This document shows, piece by piece, positions 1-9,871 of a stretch of 64,000 bases of DNA; positions within the stretch are counted from its first letter, which is position 1; each line of letters opens with the position of its first letter. The stretch lies in assembly GCA_029948255.1 (NCBI GenBank), contig JALIZF010001785.1:434001-498000 (forward strand). Reading direction: 5' to 3'. This stretch comes from Telmatactis stephensoni (lineage: Eukaryota; Cnidaria; Anthozoa; Actiniaria; Isophelliidae). The notes under the pieces are model-generated. The model did no database searches. It worked only from the letters and a program-made list of their open reading frames with translations, and was not told where the DNA came from. The position numbers were made by a program, and so were the translations under genes.

Positions 1-1
1 C

Positions 2-985
2 GAGTTGGATTTTAATACAATTGACAACGACGGGAACACTTGTCTTTTGCTTGCTGTAATGTCTGGTAATTTGGAGATGGTGAAACTTGTTTTAACGATG
101 GTGATGAAGACAAGCAGTTTGGCTCAGACTCATAGATCTAACAACGCAGGAATCTATCCTTTGTTGGCAGCGTTTCGTCGAGGGGACAAAAAGTGCGCTC
201 AATTGTTAATCAAAGAAGGTGGTGCTCGAATCTCGAGTGTGTTGAAGTACGTACAAGAGCAACAAGAAACTGACCTAGTGCAATCTCATCCAATTTATGA
301 TTTTCTGTCGAAAAGTCATGACCCCGCGAGAGGTTTGGCAGATAATCCTAAAGTCGTATCAGAGAAAGATATTTTGCAATTTTTATTTACCAAAGGTGAC
401 ACTCCGTGTACAACTCAAGTAAACAAAGCGAGAACATCATTAAACTTGAAGAAAAAGTCAAACACGGTACATTTTAGCACGCAAAAATCGACCATCGCCA
501 CAAAGAACGGACATTTTACGTTCCCGGAGCTTCCGAACATTACCGACTCGACATCGGAAATCGATATAACTTCGCAATCACCAGACACAACTGCAAAAAT
601 TTCGGTAAACAAGTATTACTCAAGCCAAGAATCTGTGTCTCAGTTGTATGATCTCTACCAGGAGCAATTGACGCCGTCTTATAGAGAAGGACTACCAACT
701 TGTAGGTACAGAACACCAACGCCCCCACCCTCACCCCGTAAGGAATCCCGTGCACACAGAAACAGTATTCAAAATGGCGGGAAACTTTCACCAAAGAGAG
801 GCTCAATTTCCTCTAATTCAGGTAGCAATTTATTATTACAAGAATCAGCGTTGGACAGACAAATTAGGATGAAGTATGCGCGCTCCAACAGGGCAGCAAG
901 TATGCATGTTGCTAAGTTGCCGCCGATACCTCCACATTTGAGGAAACTCAAGAAAACTAAATCTTCTACCTCACTGAAAAGCTGA
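2..985 (+). CDS. ANKRD34-like ankyrin-repeat protein, 3' part (5' end outside window)
   Basis: The reading frame is already open at base 2, so the gene begins upstream of the window; the first codons seen are Glu-Leu-Asp-Phe-Asn. The N-terminal part holds the last ankyrin repeats (DNDGNTCLLLAVMSGNLEMV, then a second repeat containing GIYPLLAAFRRGDKKCAQLL). After about residue 90 it becomes a long, Ser/Pro/Lys-rich, probably disordered tail. Near the C-terminus is the motif SQLYDLYQEQLTPSYREG, which recurs in the two neighbouring ankyrin genes. The repeat content, absence of introns and long tail fit the ANKRD34 family; vertebrate ANKRD34 coding regions are also in one exon. Stop is TGA at 983-985. 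Function is not established from sequence; family members are presumed protein-binding scaffolds. Confidence 0.78.
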   Translation, partial: ELDFNTIDNDGNTCLLLAVMSGNLEMVKLVLTMVMKTSSLAQTHRSNNAGIYPLLAAFRRGDKKCAQLLIKEGGARISSVLKYVQEQQETDLVQSHPIYDFLSKSHDPARGLADNPKVVSEKDILQFLFTKGDTPCTTQVNKARTSLNLKKKSNTVHFSTQKSTIATKNGHFTFPELPNITDSTSEIDITSQSPDTTAKISVNKYYSSQESVSQLYDLYQEQLTPSYREGLPTCRYRTPTPPPSPRKESRAHRNSIQNGGKLSPKRGSISSNSGSNLLLQESALDRQIRMKYARSNRAASMHVAKLPPIPPHLRKLKKTKSSTSLKS

Positions 986-1202
986 AATTTGATCAATTTT
1001 TCGAAGTCACTTTATCTTAAATAAGAGCAGATGCACGTTGCATGATATGAATTCTTATCCAGTGGAGACAATGAATCATATTATTCATGCAATAGATTAC
1101 CGTTTGGTAGCCTGGTTCTCTCTAGCGAGAAAAGACGACGCAAGCGTAAGCCGACGCAAAAAAGAAAAACTATCCATTGTCTTGCGCTTGCAGAGTTTGT
1201 GC

Positions 1203-1502
1203 TAGACTGATTCACTGCAAAAACGCGCGAGTAAATTTACTCAAAAACTTGAGTAAATCGATGCGTCCACAGTAACTCACTTATCCGAGTAAATTTACTC
1301 AGTTATCTGAGTAAAGGGTACTCGGATTAATTTGTTACTGTGGATGCATCGGATGCACCGATTTACTCAAGTTTTTGAGTAAATTTACACGCGTGTTTTT
1401 GCAGTGTTCAAGTTGTAGTTTTCGCTCTTTTATACTGGTAGGAGCGCCCACCACAGGAAGCCCAACTGAGGAGCGAACAAACCGACTTATAGAATAAGTC
1501 TA
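1203..1502. mobile_element. Mutator-like MITE (TAGACTGATTC family), host of a nested element
   Basis: The ends read TAGACTGATTC at 1203 and a diverged GAATAAGTCTA at 1502. Flanks AGTTTGTGC (1194-1202) and CGTTTGTGC (1503-1511) match at 8 of 9 positions, as expected for a 9-bp target-site duplication of Mutator-type transposons. Two further copies with the same ends are at 43399-43512 and 49261-49348. A second inverted-repeat element (1213-1406) sits inside this copy. Confidence 0.7.
1213..1406. mobile_element. Nested foldback MITE with CACTGCAAAAAC ends
   Basis: A 194-bp inverted repeat begins CACTGCAAAAACGCG and ends in its reverse complement (GTTTTTGCAGTG). The arms contain the repeated motif GAGTAAATTTACTCA. 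Flanks share only TT, compatible with the 2-3 bp duplication of CACTA-type transposons; that class assignment rests on the CACTG start and short duplication only. Confidence 0.65.
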
Positions 1503-2400
1503 CGTTTGTGCTTGCGTCGCTACTTTTTCAGAACACGAGCTTTGCGTCGTCTTGGGTCATCTTGCGTCGCAGGGGCGGATTTAGAGAGGGGGGTGCAGGG
1601 AGTGCGCACGACCTGAGACGACTTTGATCCGTTAGTTTTTCTCAATTTTTCCGATGATATTCTCTCAGCAGTTTCCAATTTATATGATGGTACATTCCCT
1701 ACTGAAGACAGTGCACCCCCTCCTGAAGATAATCCTGGATCCGCCTCTTCGTCGCTAGTGAGAACCAGCTTCAGTGCTACCAGATCTGGTAGCACTGAAG
1801 CTATGGCGGCGGATCCAAGATTATCGAGCCAGCTGTTTGTGCGAAAATGGCGTTTATTACTCAAAAATATTTGTTGAAATCACGGTGCTTGTCAGTTTCG
1901 TAAAAAGTGCTACTTTACGATACAAGTTTCAGGGTCACACTCGGCAGTGACGAAGAACTTTGTAAATCCCTACGGCGACGTACACAAGACATATCGTTTG
2001 CATTGAGATTACACAGGGATTAATAAGGACTTATTAGATATGCTGATTAAAGTGGCTGTGAAATACTTATTAGAGATTTTGAATATTCATAGCAATTAAT
2101 TTTAGATATTAATAATAGATGTTCTGATCCATTTTGTCTATATTATATAAGACACAGGAAGGACAGGCTTAAACGGTCATGTATGCATGTGTTTTTTCCT
2201 CCGAAGACGTTATTTCATCGTTTAGGGCCAAGAGAAGGCCTTGACATGGCGCTGCTTGACGTGAAGACAAAGAAAACCAGTTCAGTGTCTTTTATGAAAT
2301 TTAATTTGTTGTTTCTGAAACTACAGTACTATTTTTGTACACATTTTACTTATAAAGTTCTTTACGCACAATATGAAACTTTTATTCCTGTTTCAGTGGA

Positions 2401-3228
2401 TTAAATCGGTAGTAGAAATCTAGTTCTGTCCAGTTTTTCATGCTCTTTCACGTCAGTTTTACATGACACAACAGATCTACATGTTCTTGGGCTAGGATAC
2501 GAAAGAGTGAGTTGTTCAGTATAAAGGTTGAATATTTGTGGTAGATTGCAAGGTTTTCTTTGCGCGGTGCTAGGTTTAGTTCGACCTGCGCTAGCAGATT
2601 TACTGATATAGCGTTTGGAACTTAAATACTGTAACTCCCCAGATGTACTTGTTACATGAGCAACATCGAGTAGAATAGAAACAATATCTTGGTTGCCTTG
2701 CTTTACAGCAACAGAGAGTGCTGTCTCGCCTTGGTTATTCTTTCTATTGACATCCAAACGATTTCTCTGAAAGACTCTAGCAATCGTCCCAACAATATTG
2801 GCATTACCAGACATACAAGCCAGCAACAAGTTCGTATTTCCATCAGCATCAACACTATCGTATACAAGGTCAAGTTCTGGGTTGCTCTGAAATATTTTCA
2901 AAGAGTCTTCTCTGCCAAGTAAGCAAGCCCACGAGAGGGCAGTTCTTCTTGAGTTATCGGCAACTTTGACTTTTGCTCCATAGTTAATCAGCATTGATGT
3001 ACAAATTCGACGGAGTTTACGGTCCTCAAGAAAAGTAGCCCTTACTAAAGCTGTGTGACCCGTTGCTGGGTCTTTGCAGTTCACGTTAATCCCAGCATCA
3101 AGAAGAAGCCGAATTTGGCGAAGACGACATTTTGAAACTGCATCAAGAAGTATTTTTGGTCTTCCCCAGATAACTTTGTTCGTGTTGTCCCAGCCACTTG
3201 CCCAAGCTTCTTGTAAAAACAGTGGCAT
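2401..3228 (-). CDS. ANKRD34-like ankyrin-repeat protein (short paralogue)
   Basis: Complete single-exon ORF of 275 codons in antisense orientation between two related genes. Residues ~27-190 contain about five ankyrin repeats: RLRQIRLLLDAGINVNCKD, the repeat with TALVRATFLEDRK, the one with RTALSWACLLGREDSLKIF, one containing ADGNTNLLLACMSGNANIV, and one with GETALSVAVKQGNQDIVSIL. The tail is much shorter than in the neighbours but keeps a related motif (QIFNLYTEQLTLSYPS). The chosen ATG (3228-3226) gives MPLFLQEAWAS. On the antisense strand an AATAAA (plus-strand TTTATT at 2390-2395) lies within 12 bases of the stop, so the 3' UTR would be very short. A scaffold role is a family-level guess. 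Confidence 0.8.
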   Translation of the reverse strand: MPLFLQEAWASGWDNTNKVIWGRPKILLDAVSKCRLRQIRLLLDAGINVNCKDPATGHTALVRATFLEDRKLRRICTSMLINYGAKVKVADNSRRTALSWACLLGREDSLKIFQSNPELDLVYDSVDADGNTNLLLACMSGNANIVGTIARVFQRNRLDVNRKNNQGETALSVAVKQGNQDIVSILLDVAHVTSTSGELQYLSSKRYISKSASAGRTKPSTAQRKPCNLPQIFNLYTEQLTLSYPSPRTCRSVVSCKTDVKEHEKLDRTRFLLPI

Positions 3229-4802
3229 TCTAGTGTTTAGTGTGAATTCAAGTGTTTTTCACAGGTGTGTTGAATTTAATTTTCTTTGCGTATTTGCTGA
3301 AAGATTTGCAGCTGTAAATGAGAATGGTAACCAATGGAAACGTCGGGGAATGATGCCAGCACTGTCACCTTTGCCCTTGACAATATTACATCAAGATAAC
3401 TTCTAGTGTTGTACCTCCACTAAAAACTTTTGTTTCTATGGGTCAACAAAGCTTTTATAATCAATATGAGAGAAGACAATTGAAGAATAATCTACCGTGG
3501 ATTATCAACCTTCAATTACAGACGAAGTTATTCATTAACGCTATAAATGATAGGTGTCAATTACCACAGGCAAAAGACGTAACATGTTGTTCATGTTGTT
3601 CAGCTAGCCTCAGAAGCATAGACTGTCTCCATTGCCGCTCGTCCGCGCGCGCATTCTAAAAACTCGTCTTTACTGAATCTGGAGGGGAAATGGACTGCTC
3701 GCATGCAGTCTAAATAAAGGCAGTGGGACAAAAGCCGGTGATCGACCGGATGCTTCAATGCACAAAACCGCCAGGGGAGGGGTAGGGTGCTAAGGTAAAG
3801 GTAAACAAGCTAATTTAACGTCGGTAACTCGTGACAGTCAACTTGAGTAACTAATAAACTTGAGGCCAACGGTGCGCTCTTTACCCCCCTGTTTCCATCA
3901 CGGCTAAGTTTTAAGGGTATTTAAAGCTAATTAAAGCTACACAGAAAGGAAAGAAGTCAAAACAAGTGTGAGGTGACTGGGAATCGAACTCGGTCGGGAT
4001 CTCTCGCATGGAAGACCGCGCAATACTCAACTACGCCACATTTGTCCTTTAAAAAGAAATACATGAAAGAAGAAAACTTCAACGATCTGACTCAGAAATT
4101 TTTGCCAGAAAAAATTGTCTGTTTTTTTTGTTTTTTGTTTTTGAGAATCCAAAAGTGTCACCATATACTTGCTCTGCATATTGTCAAGTGGAAAACAAAT
4201 AAAGTTCATAATTCGTGTTTTGATTTCCATTTTATGTATCGATCGACTTTTTGCAGTTCTTCCACAATTACTTTTCTAACAACTAATGATTGATTTTACA
4301 TCATACGTTTGTTTGGTTTCTTTCTTTGTGTTTTGTATTAATTAACTAATATTTACTTTGCTAACAAGTCGATACAACCTTTATTTATTCTATACACGAA
4401 TTAGGAAGAGAACTGAAAACAAACTGTAACATCTGCTTCCTTTTCCATTCATTTCTTTCATGGAGTTCAAAAGTAACTTTAGATAGTTTTTCATGGTTTA
4501 GTGTTGCTATGGAAACCAACATGTTGATCTTCCAAAACCACATTAGTGGAAAAACAATGACTTGTCGTTGAACAACTGCTTGACCCATGAGCGTCTGATT
4601 GGTCCGTGAATTCTCAAACTATTAATTATTCTTTTATTAAAAATCAATCAAGTTGAATTGGTCTTAATTTCTTTCTTGGAGACACAATAACAAATATTAA
4701 GCATAACTTCGCACTGTGACGACGAGTTGCGACGAACCTCTTGCTGTTTCTTTAATTTGCTGTACTTTTATTGGATTTTATAGTAAGTTTTACTTAGCGA
4801 AA
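3229..4802. other. Intergenic spacer between ankyrin genes
   Basis: No ORF with recognisable homology. It includes an antisense tRNA-derived SINE (about 3870-4047). The last few hundred bases before 4803 are the presumed promoter/5' UTR of the downstream ankyrin gene; no TATA box or other element can be assigned with confidence. Confidence 0.55.
3870..4047 (-). repeat. tRNA-derived SINE
   Basis: On the minus strand the tRNA-like head contains GTTCGATTCCCAGTCACCTC (B-box like), followed by TTTCCTTTCTGTGTAGCTTTAA and a poorly conserved tail. The same head and tail recur on the plus strand at 43305-43600 and, more diverged, at 18772-18930. It is not a functional tRNA: the acceptor stem does not close. 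Confidence 0.7.
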
Positions 4803-6356
4803 ATGCTCCTGGAAGCTATCACTCGCGGCCGTTTGTATCAAGTTAAATTCTTACTTGAATTAGGATCGGTTAATGTCAATGTAACGGATCACAATGGCCA
4901 AACACCGCTGATGAAAGCCATTCAACTTAACGACAAAATGCACCATACTCGTTACAAAATCGTGCGTCTATTACTCGATCATGGAGCTAAGGTCAATGTT
5001 GCCGATAAAGATGGTAAAACCGCACTTATGCTTGCTGTAATTCATGGCCAGAAAGACATCGCTGAAAAGATTCTCAAATGTTCTGTCATGGACATTGATT
5101 TGAACGCTGAAGATTACGAGGGTAACACAGCATTGATTTACGCAGCTTTGGGAGGGCATGATAGCATCACAAGTCTTCTTATAACTTCGTTGAAAAGGTT
5201 TGGCCTTGGCGTTGATAATAAGAATCGTCGAGGACGTACTGCCATGTTAGAAGCAGTGCAATGTGGACACGATCGATGCGCTCAGGTATTAATGGTGGAA
5301 GGAAGCGCGAGTTTGACCATCAGAGATCCTGAATATTTCATGAACGCTGAGGAATGGGCTGAACAAAATCAGTTAGTCGATCTTGTGGCCTTGATAGAGA
5401 AAACAAAACAACAGTCTGCTCCCTCAAACCCCCAACAAAATAAAAGTACGGATAGTGCAAATGTGAATCCAGACACGGCGAACAATTTAGGGATTCCAAT
5501 AGATACAAGAGAATGTGGTTCGAGGCCAGAAACCCCTCGTGACATCACAAAACGACCGGCTTCTCGTAAAGTGAGCGGTCGAACAAGTCAGTTAACGGTA
5601 CCAAAAATAATGCACAGTCTTGAAAAAGCAAATCATCAGGATTCAGAACTAGTTGGAGCCGAAAACGCTGTGAATTCAAGTCCCCGGGAGTTGTCATCAA
5701 AAACCAACGAAGTTTGTCCTGTTACCGGTCATACCACTATGAACGAAAACGAGGCTAAGAGGTCAAAAAATTTGAGCCCCAGAAGTGAGAACTCATTTTC
5801 ACGGCTCACAAAGAGAAAATCGTCTAGACCTCGATTAAGTAACGCGGGTTCTATAGATCGCTGTTCAAGTGCGAAAACCGAGGTTCGACGATTACTCGAC
5901 TTGTATGGCGTTCAAACCTCGAAGAATTACCGAAAAGGCTACGATCCCGCGACACTACCGCCGAGTGGAATGTGGCCTGATCCGAATGCAAGTTTATCGA
6001 GTTCGGTGGAAAATCTTAACGCTTGTGACAGAGAATCGGACTTCGGTGACCCATATAGATTAAATTCTCGTCGATCAGTTCTTTCCGAAGCCTCGATGAG
6101 AAGACTGAGCGTCGTTGGAGGCATGAAGGAGGGACGAAGGATGTCCATTATGGGTCAACCAAATGGTCCTGCTTCAGAAAGACGAATATCTGTGATGGGA
6201 CGTAAATCTAATGTTGGACAACCTTCGTCTAGAAATGTCCTGGAAGCTTTTGGAAGAAAACCTGGTGAAAGAAGAATGTCTATGGCACCACGCCCAAATA
6301 TGGACAGGCCAGTTTTAAGAAAAATGAACAGTAGTTTAAGCTCGCTTGTTGCATGA
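4803..6356 (+). CDS. ANKRD34-like ankyrin-repeat protein (full length)
   Basis: Single-exon gene. The open frame extends upstream to 4716 only through non-ATG codons; the first good start is AAAATGCTC at 4803, giving 517 residues beginning MLLEAITRGRLYQVKFLLEL. Residues 1-190 form about five ankyrin repeats (NGQTPLMKAIQLNDK, DGKTALMLAVIHGQKDIAEKI, EGNTALIYAALGGHDSITSLL, RGRTAMLEAVQCGHDRCAQVL). The arrangement LLxAITRGRL, an enlarged second repeat and a final repeat followed by a Ser/Arg-rich tail resembles vertebrate ANKRD34A-C. The tail carries VRRLLDLYGVQTSKNYRKGY, related to the C-terminal motif of both neighbours, and ends SSLSSLVA. Two overlapping AATAAA signals lie at 6374-6383, about 20 bases after the stop. 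Confidence 0.85.
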   Translation: MLLEAITRGRLYQVKFLLELGSVNVNVTDHNGQTPLMKAIQLNDKMHHTRYKIVRLLLDHGAKVNVADKDGKTALMLAVIHGQKDIAEKILKCSVMDIDLNAEDYEGNTALIYAALGGHDSITSLLITSLKRFGLGVDNKNRRGRTAMLEAVQCGHDRCAQVLMVEGSASLTIRDPEYFMNAEEWAEQNQLVDLVALIEKTKQQSAPSNPQQNKSTDSANVNPDTANNLGIPIDTRECGSRPETPRDITKRPASRKVSGRTSQLTVPKIMHSLEKANHQDSELVGAENAVNSSPRELSSKTNEVCPVTGHTTMNENEAKRSKNLSPRSENSFSRLTKRKSSRPRLSNAGSIDRCSSAKTEVRRLLDLYGVQTSKNYRKGYDPATLPPSGMWPDPNASLSSSVENLNACDRESDFGDPYRLNSRRSVLSEASMRRLSVVGGMKEGRRMSIMGQPNGPASERRISVMGRKSNVGQPSSRNVLEAFGRKPGERRMSMAPRPNMDRPVLRKMNSSLSSLVA

Positions 6357-6666
6357 ATGAGATTGAGTTTGTAAATAAATAAAGCACTTCAAAGAGCTGA
6401 TCGAGGGTGCACTCCTATAAAGTGCATAATATTTGTATAGAAAACAGAAAATATTTAAGGCTCTCGCCTGCGTATTTATAGAGGGCAATTTTGGACTCAA
6501 GAAGTTCTGTATCAAAAATTGTACAGTAGGATAGAGCATAAAGAATCATAGAAAACGTCTATACAAATTTATTGGCCATCATATTGTTAGTCAATTACAA
6601 AGGGAGGTAAGAGAAATAACGTCTGCTCGCAGGGTAATTTTTCAATAGATTGTCTCAAGATGGAGC

Positions 6667-6962
6667 CGACACGGGTGAAAAACTCACTGCGCATACTCGG
6701 AAGTTTTAAATAAAACCATTGGAAACTAGTAAACCTGCGGAAAGTTAAGGCTGTCCGTGAAAAGTTAGCGCTTATTTTTTGCTAAAACATTGCTTTTGTT
6801 GTTCTCTTTCCCTGGTCAAATAATACACGAGAAATTCGCATAATACACGACAGTTGAATCGACGGTACTTTAATTTGTAAACACGAACGAAAGCACGAAC
6901 GCGTCTACGAATTCCCGCCGAATTTTCGAGCATGCGAAATGCGTTTTTCACCCGTGTCGATG
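6667..6962. mobile_element. Inverted-repeat element, CGACACGGGTGAAAAAC ends
   Basis: CGACACGGGTGAAAAAC near 6670 is repeated in reverse complement ending near 6961 (GTTTTTCACCCGTGTCG). Similarity continues inward imperfectly (CGCATACTCG versus CGCATGCTCG). The target-site duplication is unclear. Non-autonomous DNA transposon of unknown superfamily. Confidence 0.55.
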
Positions 6963-7054
6963 AAGTAACATACACAGCTAAATGTAAACTCAGTAGTGTA
7001 CTTGTCTTAGTCTTCTCTCTTCATGCATCATCAAGTCAGTATACAGTATGTTAA

Positions 7055-7260
7055 GGCGCGGTAACACGGTCAACAATCATGCAACATTTCGCGCAAAATT
7101 GTTTCGTTGCAAGTTGCAGAGCAAATTTAATGTTACTCGTACAAATTTTCCTTGTTGCACGAAGTAGAAGTGGTAATACGAACAACATTTGCTCTGCATC
7201 TTGCAACGAAACAATGTTGCGTGAAATATTGCACGATTTTGTTGACCGTATTTCCGCGCC
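7055..7260. mobile_element. Foldback MITE, GGCGCGG...ACACGGTC ends
   Basis: About 206 bp, almost entirely an inverted repeat: GGCGCGGTAACACGGTCAAC at the left matches GTTGACCGTATTTCCGCGCC at the right, and the inner arms share TTGTTTCGTTGCAAG. A related element with AAGGTGCTGTTACACGGGTC ends is at 56551-56786. Confidence 0.65.
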
Positions 7261-7813
7261 GTTACTTCTACTTCCATTGCGAAATCGCGATTTCGTGTCA
7301 GATCTACAAACGACGGGGCGACCACTAATCCAATTAAACAACTCAACAAACCAATTCAAATAAAACTCATTTTAAAACCATAAAGTTTTACGTGTGCAAT
7401 TTTATGCCGCAATATCTAGCAAGACAAGAAGTCTGGGAGTGTTGCGGGCTCGTTACACACTGCAATCTTTCTCTGCAACTGGTTTCTCAATAGCATTACA
7501 CAACAGCTACAATCTTGGATAAAACCCTGGAGACAATTCAACATTTCCTCAAGAACTTGACGTTGAATTCGATAGCAATTCACTGCCCCATCCTCCCCCC
7601 ACCTCAATAGAGAGATTAAGCATCACGTAAACGGGAAACGGCAGACGACAACGTGGATCACGTGACATCGTCTTTTTGCGTCTAGCGGTTGCCGTTTTAA
7701 CGCAAATCCGAGTCATTTCAAGTAGGACGCTGACGCTAGAAGTTACTCTCACATTTGTGCAAAACGCGCCGCGCCATGCGCGAAAAAGGAAGCCACGTGA
7801 TCCTCCCTGCCGT

Positions 7814-7928
7814 TAGTCCAGTCCCAGACTCTCTTTCTTGCCGCTCCAATACTCGCGGAGAAAGAGAACTGGACTCTCTTTCTCCGCGAGTCCTGGAGCG
7901 GCAAGAAAGAGAGTGTGGGACTGGACTA
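7814..7928. mobile_element. Palindromic Mutator-like MITE, TAGTCCAGTCCC family, with perfect 9-bp duplication
   Basis: 115 bp, starting TAGTCCAGTCCCAGACTCTC and ending in the reverse complement. It is flanked on both sides by CCCTGCCGT (7805-7813 and 7929-7937), a perfect 9-bp target-site duplication. A 513-bp relative with the same ends is at 48005-48517. The 9-bp duplication points to the Mutator superfamily. Confidence 0.82.
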
Positions 7929-8046
7929 CCCTGCCGTCTGCCGTAATTAGGCCTTCTGTATGGGCGATCCTCTGAAACAACATTAACCTGTTAACAGGAT
8001 TCCCACTCTCTTGGTAAAACAAAATCCCCCGACTTTTTAATGACCA

Positions 8047-8470
8047 AATAGGCCATATGCACTAACAGGTCACGTGACCCTATCTCCCCTAAATCAAGTA
8101 GCACCGTCAAAATGAACGCCAGAAATAGAAAGAGCACCTCGATATTAGTAAAAGTACAAATTTTCAGCTCATAAGATGTAATATAGGAGAAATGACAGTA
8201 AATTTAAGAGTGGATATTTTCTTAAGATTCGTTTGGAAAAACGCGCTGGATGCCAAGTTCGTGCCATCCAACGCGCTTTTCCGAACGAATCTTAAGAAAA
8301 TATCTAACCTTAAATTTACTGTCATTTTTTCTCTTATTCATCTTATAAACCGAAACTTTGCACTTTCACTAATATCGAGGTGCACTTTCATTATTTGGCA
8401 TTCATTTTGACGGTGCTGCTTGATTTAGGGGAGATAGGGTCACGTGACCTGTTAGTGCATATGGCCTATT
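8047..8470. mobile_element. 424-bp foldback element, AATAGGCCATATGCAC ends
   Basis: The left end AATAGGCCATATGCACTAAC and the inner block GGTCACGTGACCCTATCTCC recur in reverse complement at the right end. The arms are about 180-200 bp and closely matched, meeting near 8260 around GCGCTGGATGCCA/TGGCATCC-like sequence. No clear target-site duplication. Probably a non-autonomous DNA transposon. Confidence 0.72.
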
Positions 8471-8524
8471 CCATTTTTCATTGACGTTTTAGTGAACACT
8501 AAAGGGCCGTTTCACCTTTCCACA

Positions 8525-8690
8525 CAAAATTCCGACTTTTCACTGACTTTTGTAACATTTTGACAATTTCCCTGACCAAATTAAAAATTCCCTGACAATT
8601 CCCTGACCTTGAAAAATTTTAGGAATTCCCTGACTTCAAGAGACCATAGTATTATGGTCTCTTGCTGACTTTTCAAGGCCAGTGGGAACT
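8525..8690. repeat. Dispersed repeat with iterated TTCCCTGAC motif
   Basis: Variants of TTTCCCTGAC / TTCACTGAC occur at least six times within about 160 bp, with a perfect 22-bp palindrome (GAGACCATAGTATTATGGTCTC, interrupted in the middle by the axis) near 8639-8662. Origin unknown; it looks like part of a transposon end. Confidence 0.5.
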
Positions 8691-9142
8691 GTGATAGGGG
8701 GTTTTAACAATGTTTGTCAGTGTAATGAAGGTACCGAGTCAAAACCACGATCTCTTAAATCAGCAGTCTCAACCAGTTATGTCCGCAAGCTTGTAGTTGA
8801 TGCAATCACTGTCAAATTAATTTACTTTTGCAACAATTGCAGCAACTTGTCTCTCAATGATTCTGTGCAATGTAGAGTGTGTTACACAATACAGTGGGTT
8901 GTCCAAGGCCATTATGAGATCAGTGGCAGAGGAAAATATGGAAGGAATTATCATGGAGATCTCTTTATATTCCAACAACAATTTTATTGCACTTCATAAA
9001 ATTTAGAAATACATGTAAGATATTGGACACTTCCTTAATTAATACACACAACAATCATTTACACTTGAGTTCAATAAAATACAGTTTGTTTGTACTTGTG
9101 AGTTAGGAAAACTGAATTAAGTAAATAACCTAACAGAACAGA

Positions 9143-9861
9143 TCAAATTCTTCCAGCAAATGAACCATTTTCTACTTGTTCATTCCAATTCTCAACCTGC
9201 AACATTGCAAAATAGCAGGATTAATATCCACAGTGTTTCCTAACAGCAGGATTAGTATTCAATTAAGTGTTTACCTAATAAACATCAAAACACTCTTTTG
9301 AAAAATTATTTAGCTAACAAGTAGCTCTGGGGAGGGGACGGCAGTCAAAACAGTCTTAATATTCTTCCCTTAGGGAATCAAGGATGGTGGGAGTGCCAGT
9401 CTGTCACCTCTGTGGTCCCAGGGTTGATTCCTGCACAGGGCATCATATTGCTTGAGTTTGTTAGATCATTCTCTCCCTTGCTTCAGGGTTTTTGTCTGGG
9501 CACTCTGGTTTTCCTCCCTCAGCAAAAACAAACTAGTGAGCTGAGAGTTGTATGCATGTTATTTAGAAAGTAGTATCTGTAAACTATCTGTATACCTAAG
9601 TGCTCTTCCACTATAAACTAAGCATTTTTTAATCTCATCACAAGCTGATTCTGTTAATCATATTCTACTTATACTTACCCAAGCTGCAGGGCAAAGTGAA
9701 GTGAATGTTTTCTTGAAGTGAATGCAAACAGAATGTTCTTCTCCTAGCTTTTTGGAGCACTTCTGGAAGTCAACGTAGTTCTGCCAACAGTTCTTTGTCT
9801 GGTTTGTGTAGGGGAATCTTGCATCAAATGGTGCTGTTTCAACTTTTATCTCTTCTGACAT
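9143..9861 (-). CDS. COX6B1: Cytochrome c oxidase subunit 6B
   Basis: Two coding exons on the minus strand: 9861-9679 (61 codons, MSEEIKVETAPFDARFPYTN at the start) and 9196-9143 (VENWNEQVENGSFAGRI plus stop), total 78 residues. The splice sites are TGG|GTAAGT and TTGCAG|GTT, phase 0. The twin-cysteine pattern is intact: NCWQNYVDFQKC (CX9C) and CIHFKKTFTSLC (CX10C), typical of COX6B, imported into the mitochondrial intermembrane space and oxidised there. The protein caps the dimer interface of complex IV. Usual length is about 86 residues, so this is close to full length. A 5' UTR exon begins at 9871, with a further noncoding exon ending at 10790 near the LENG8 promoter. Confidence 0.93.
9385..9645 (+). 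repeat. tRNA-derived SINE (intron of COX6B)
   Basis: The head contains GGTTGATTCCTGCACAGG; the body contains TTCTCTCCCTTGCTTCAGGG, then GGTTTTCCTCCCTC and GAGCTGAGAGTTGTATGC. The same order of blocks occurs at 56930-57215 and, cut by the window end, at 63838-64000. Confidence 0.7.
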
Positions 9862-9871
9862 ATTTATATAT

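Larger units (their letters stand above)
986..2400. other. Intergenic spacer with transposon remnants
   Basis: No convincing gene. A 114-codon minus-strand ORF at 1520-1864 has no recognisable domain and overlaps repeat-derived sequence, so I do not call it. The spacer contains the nested element at 1203-1502. It also holds a degenerate element between about 1567 and 1755 whose ends resemble CAGGGGCGGAT...ATCCGCC, and a short perfect palindrome near 1781-1800 (GCTACCAGATCTGGTAGC). The rest is AT-rich with nothing supportable. Confidence 0.6.
6357..9142. other. Intergenic region crowded with foldback elements
   Basis: No gene is supported. Inverted-repeat elements occupy roughly 6667-6962, 7055-7260, 7814-7928 and 8047-8470, and a block rich in TTCCCTGAC repeats lies at 8525-8690. 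ORFs in this interval are translations of these elements. An AATAAA on the minus strand (plus-strand TTTATT at 8983-8988) is a plausible poly(A) signal for COX6B. Confidence 0.6.

Noticed and set aside
1520..1864. 114-codon minus-strand ORF as a gene
   Set aside because: It overlaps repeat-derived sequence and shows no domain, splice signal or conservation clue.
3970..4047. Possible tRNA gene
   Set aside because: B-box-like sequence is present, but the cloverleaf does not close and the same head recurs with a SINE body elsewhere in the window.
7814..7928. CRISPR-like array or other prokaryotic feature
   Set aside because: Repeats are inverted and not regularly spaced; the window is plainly eukaryotic with spliced genes.
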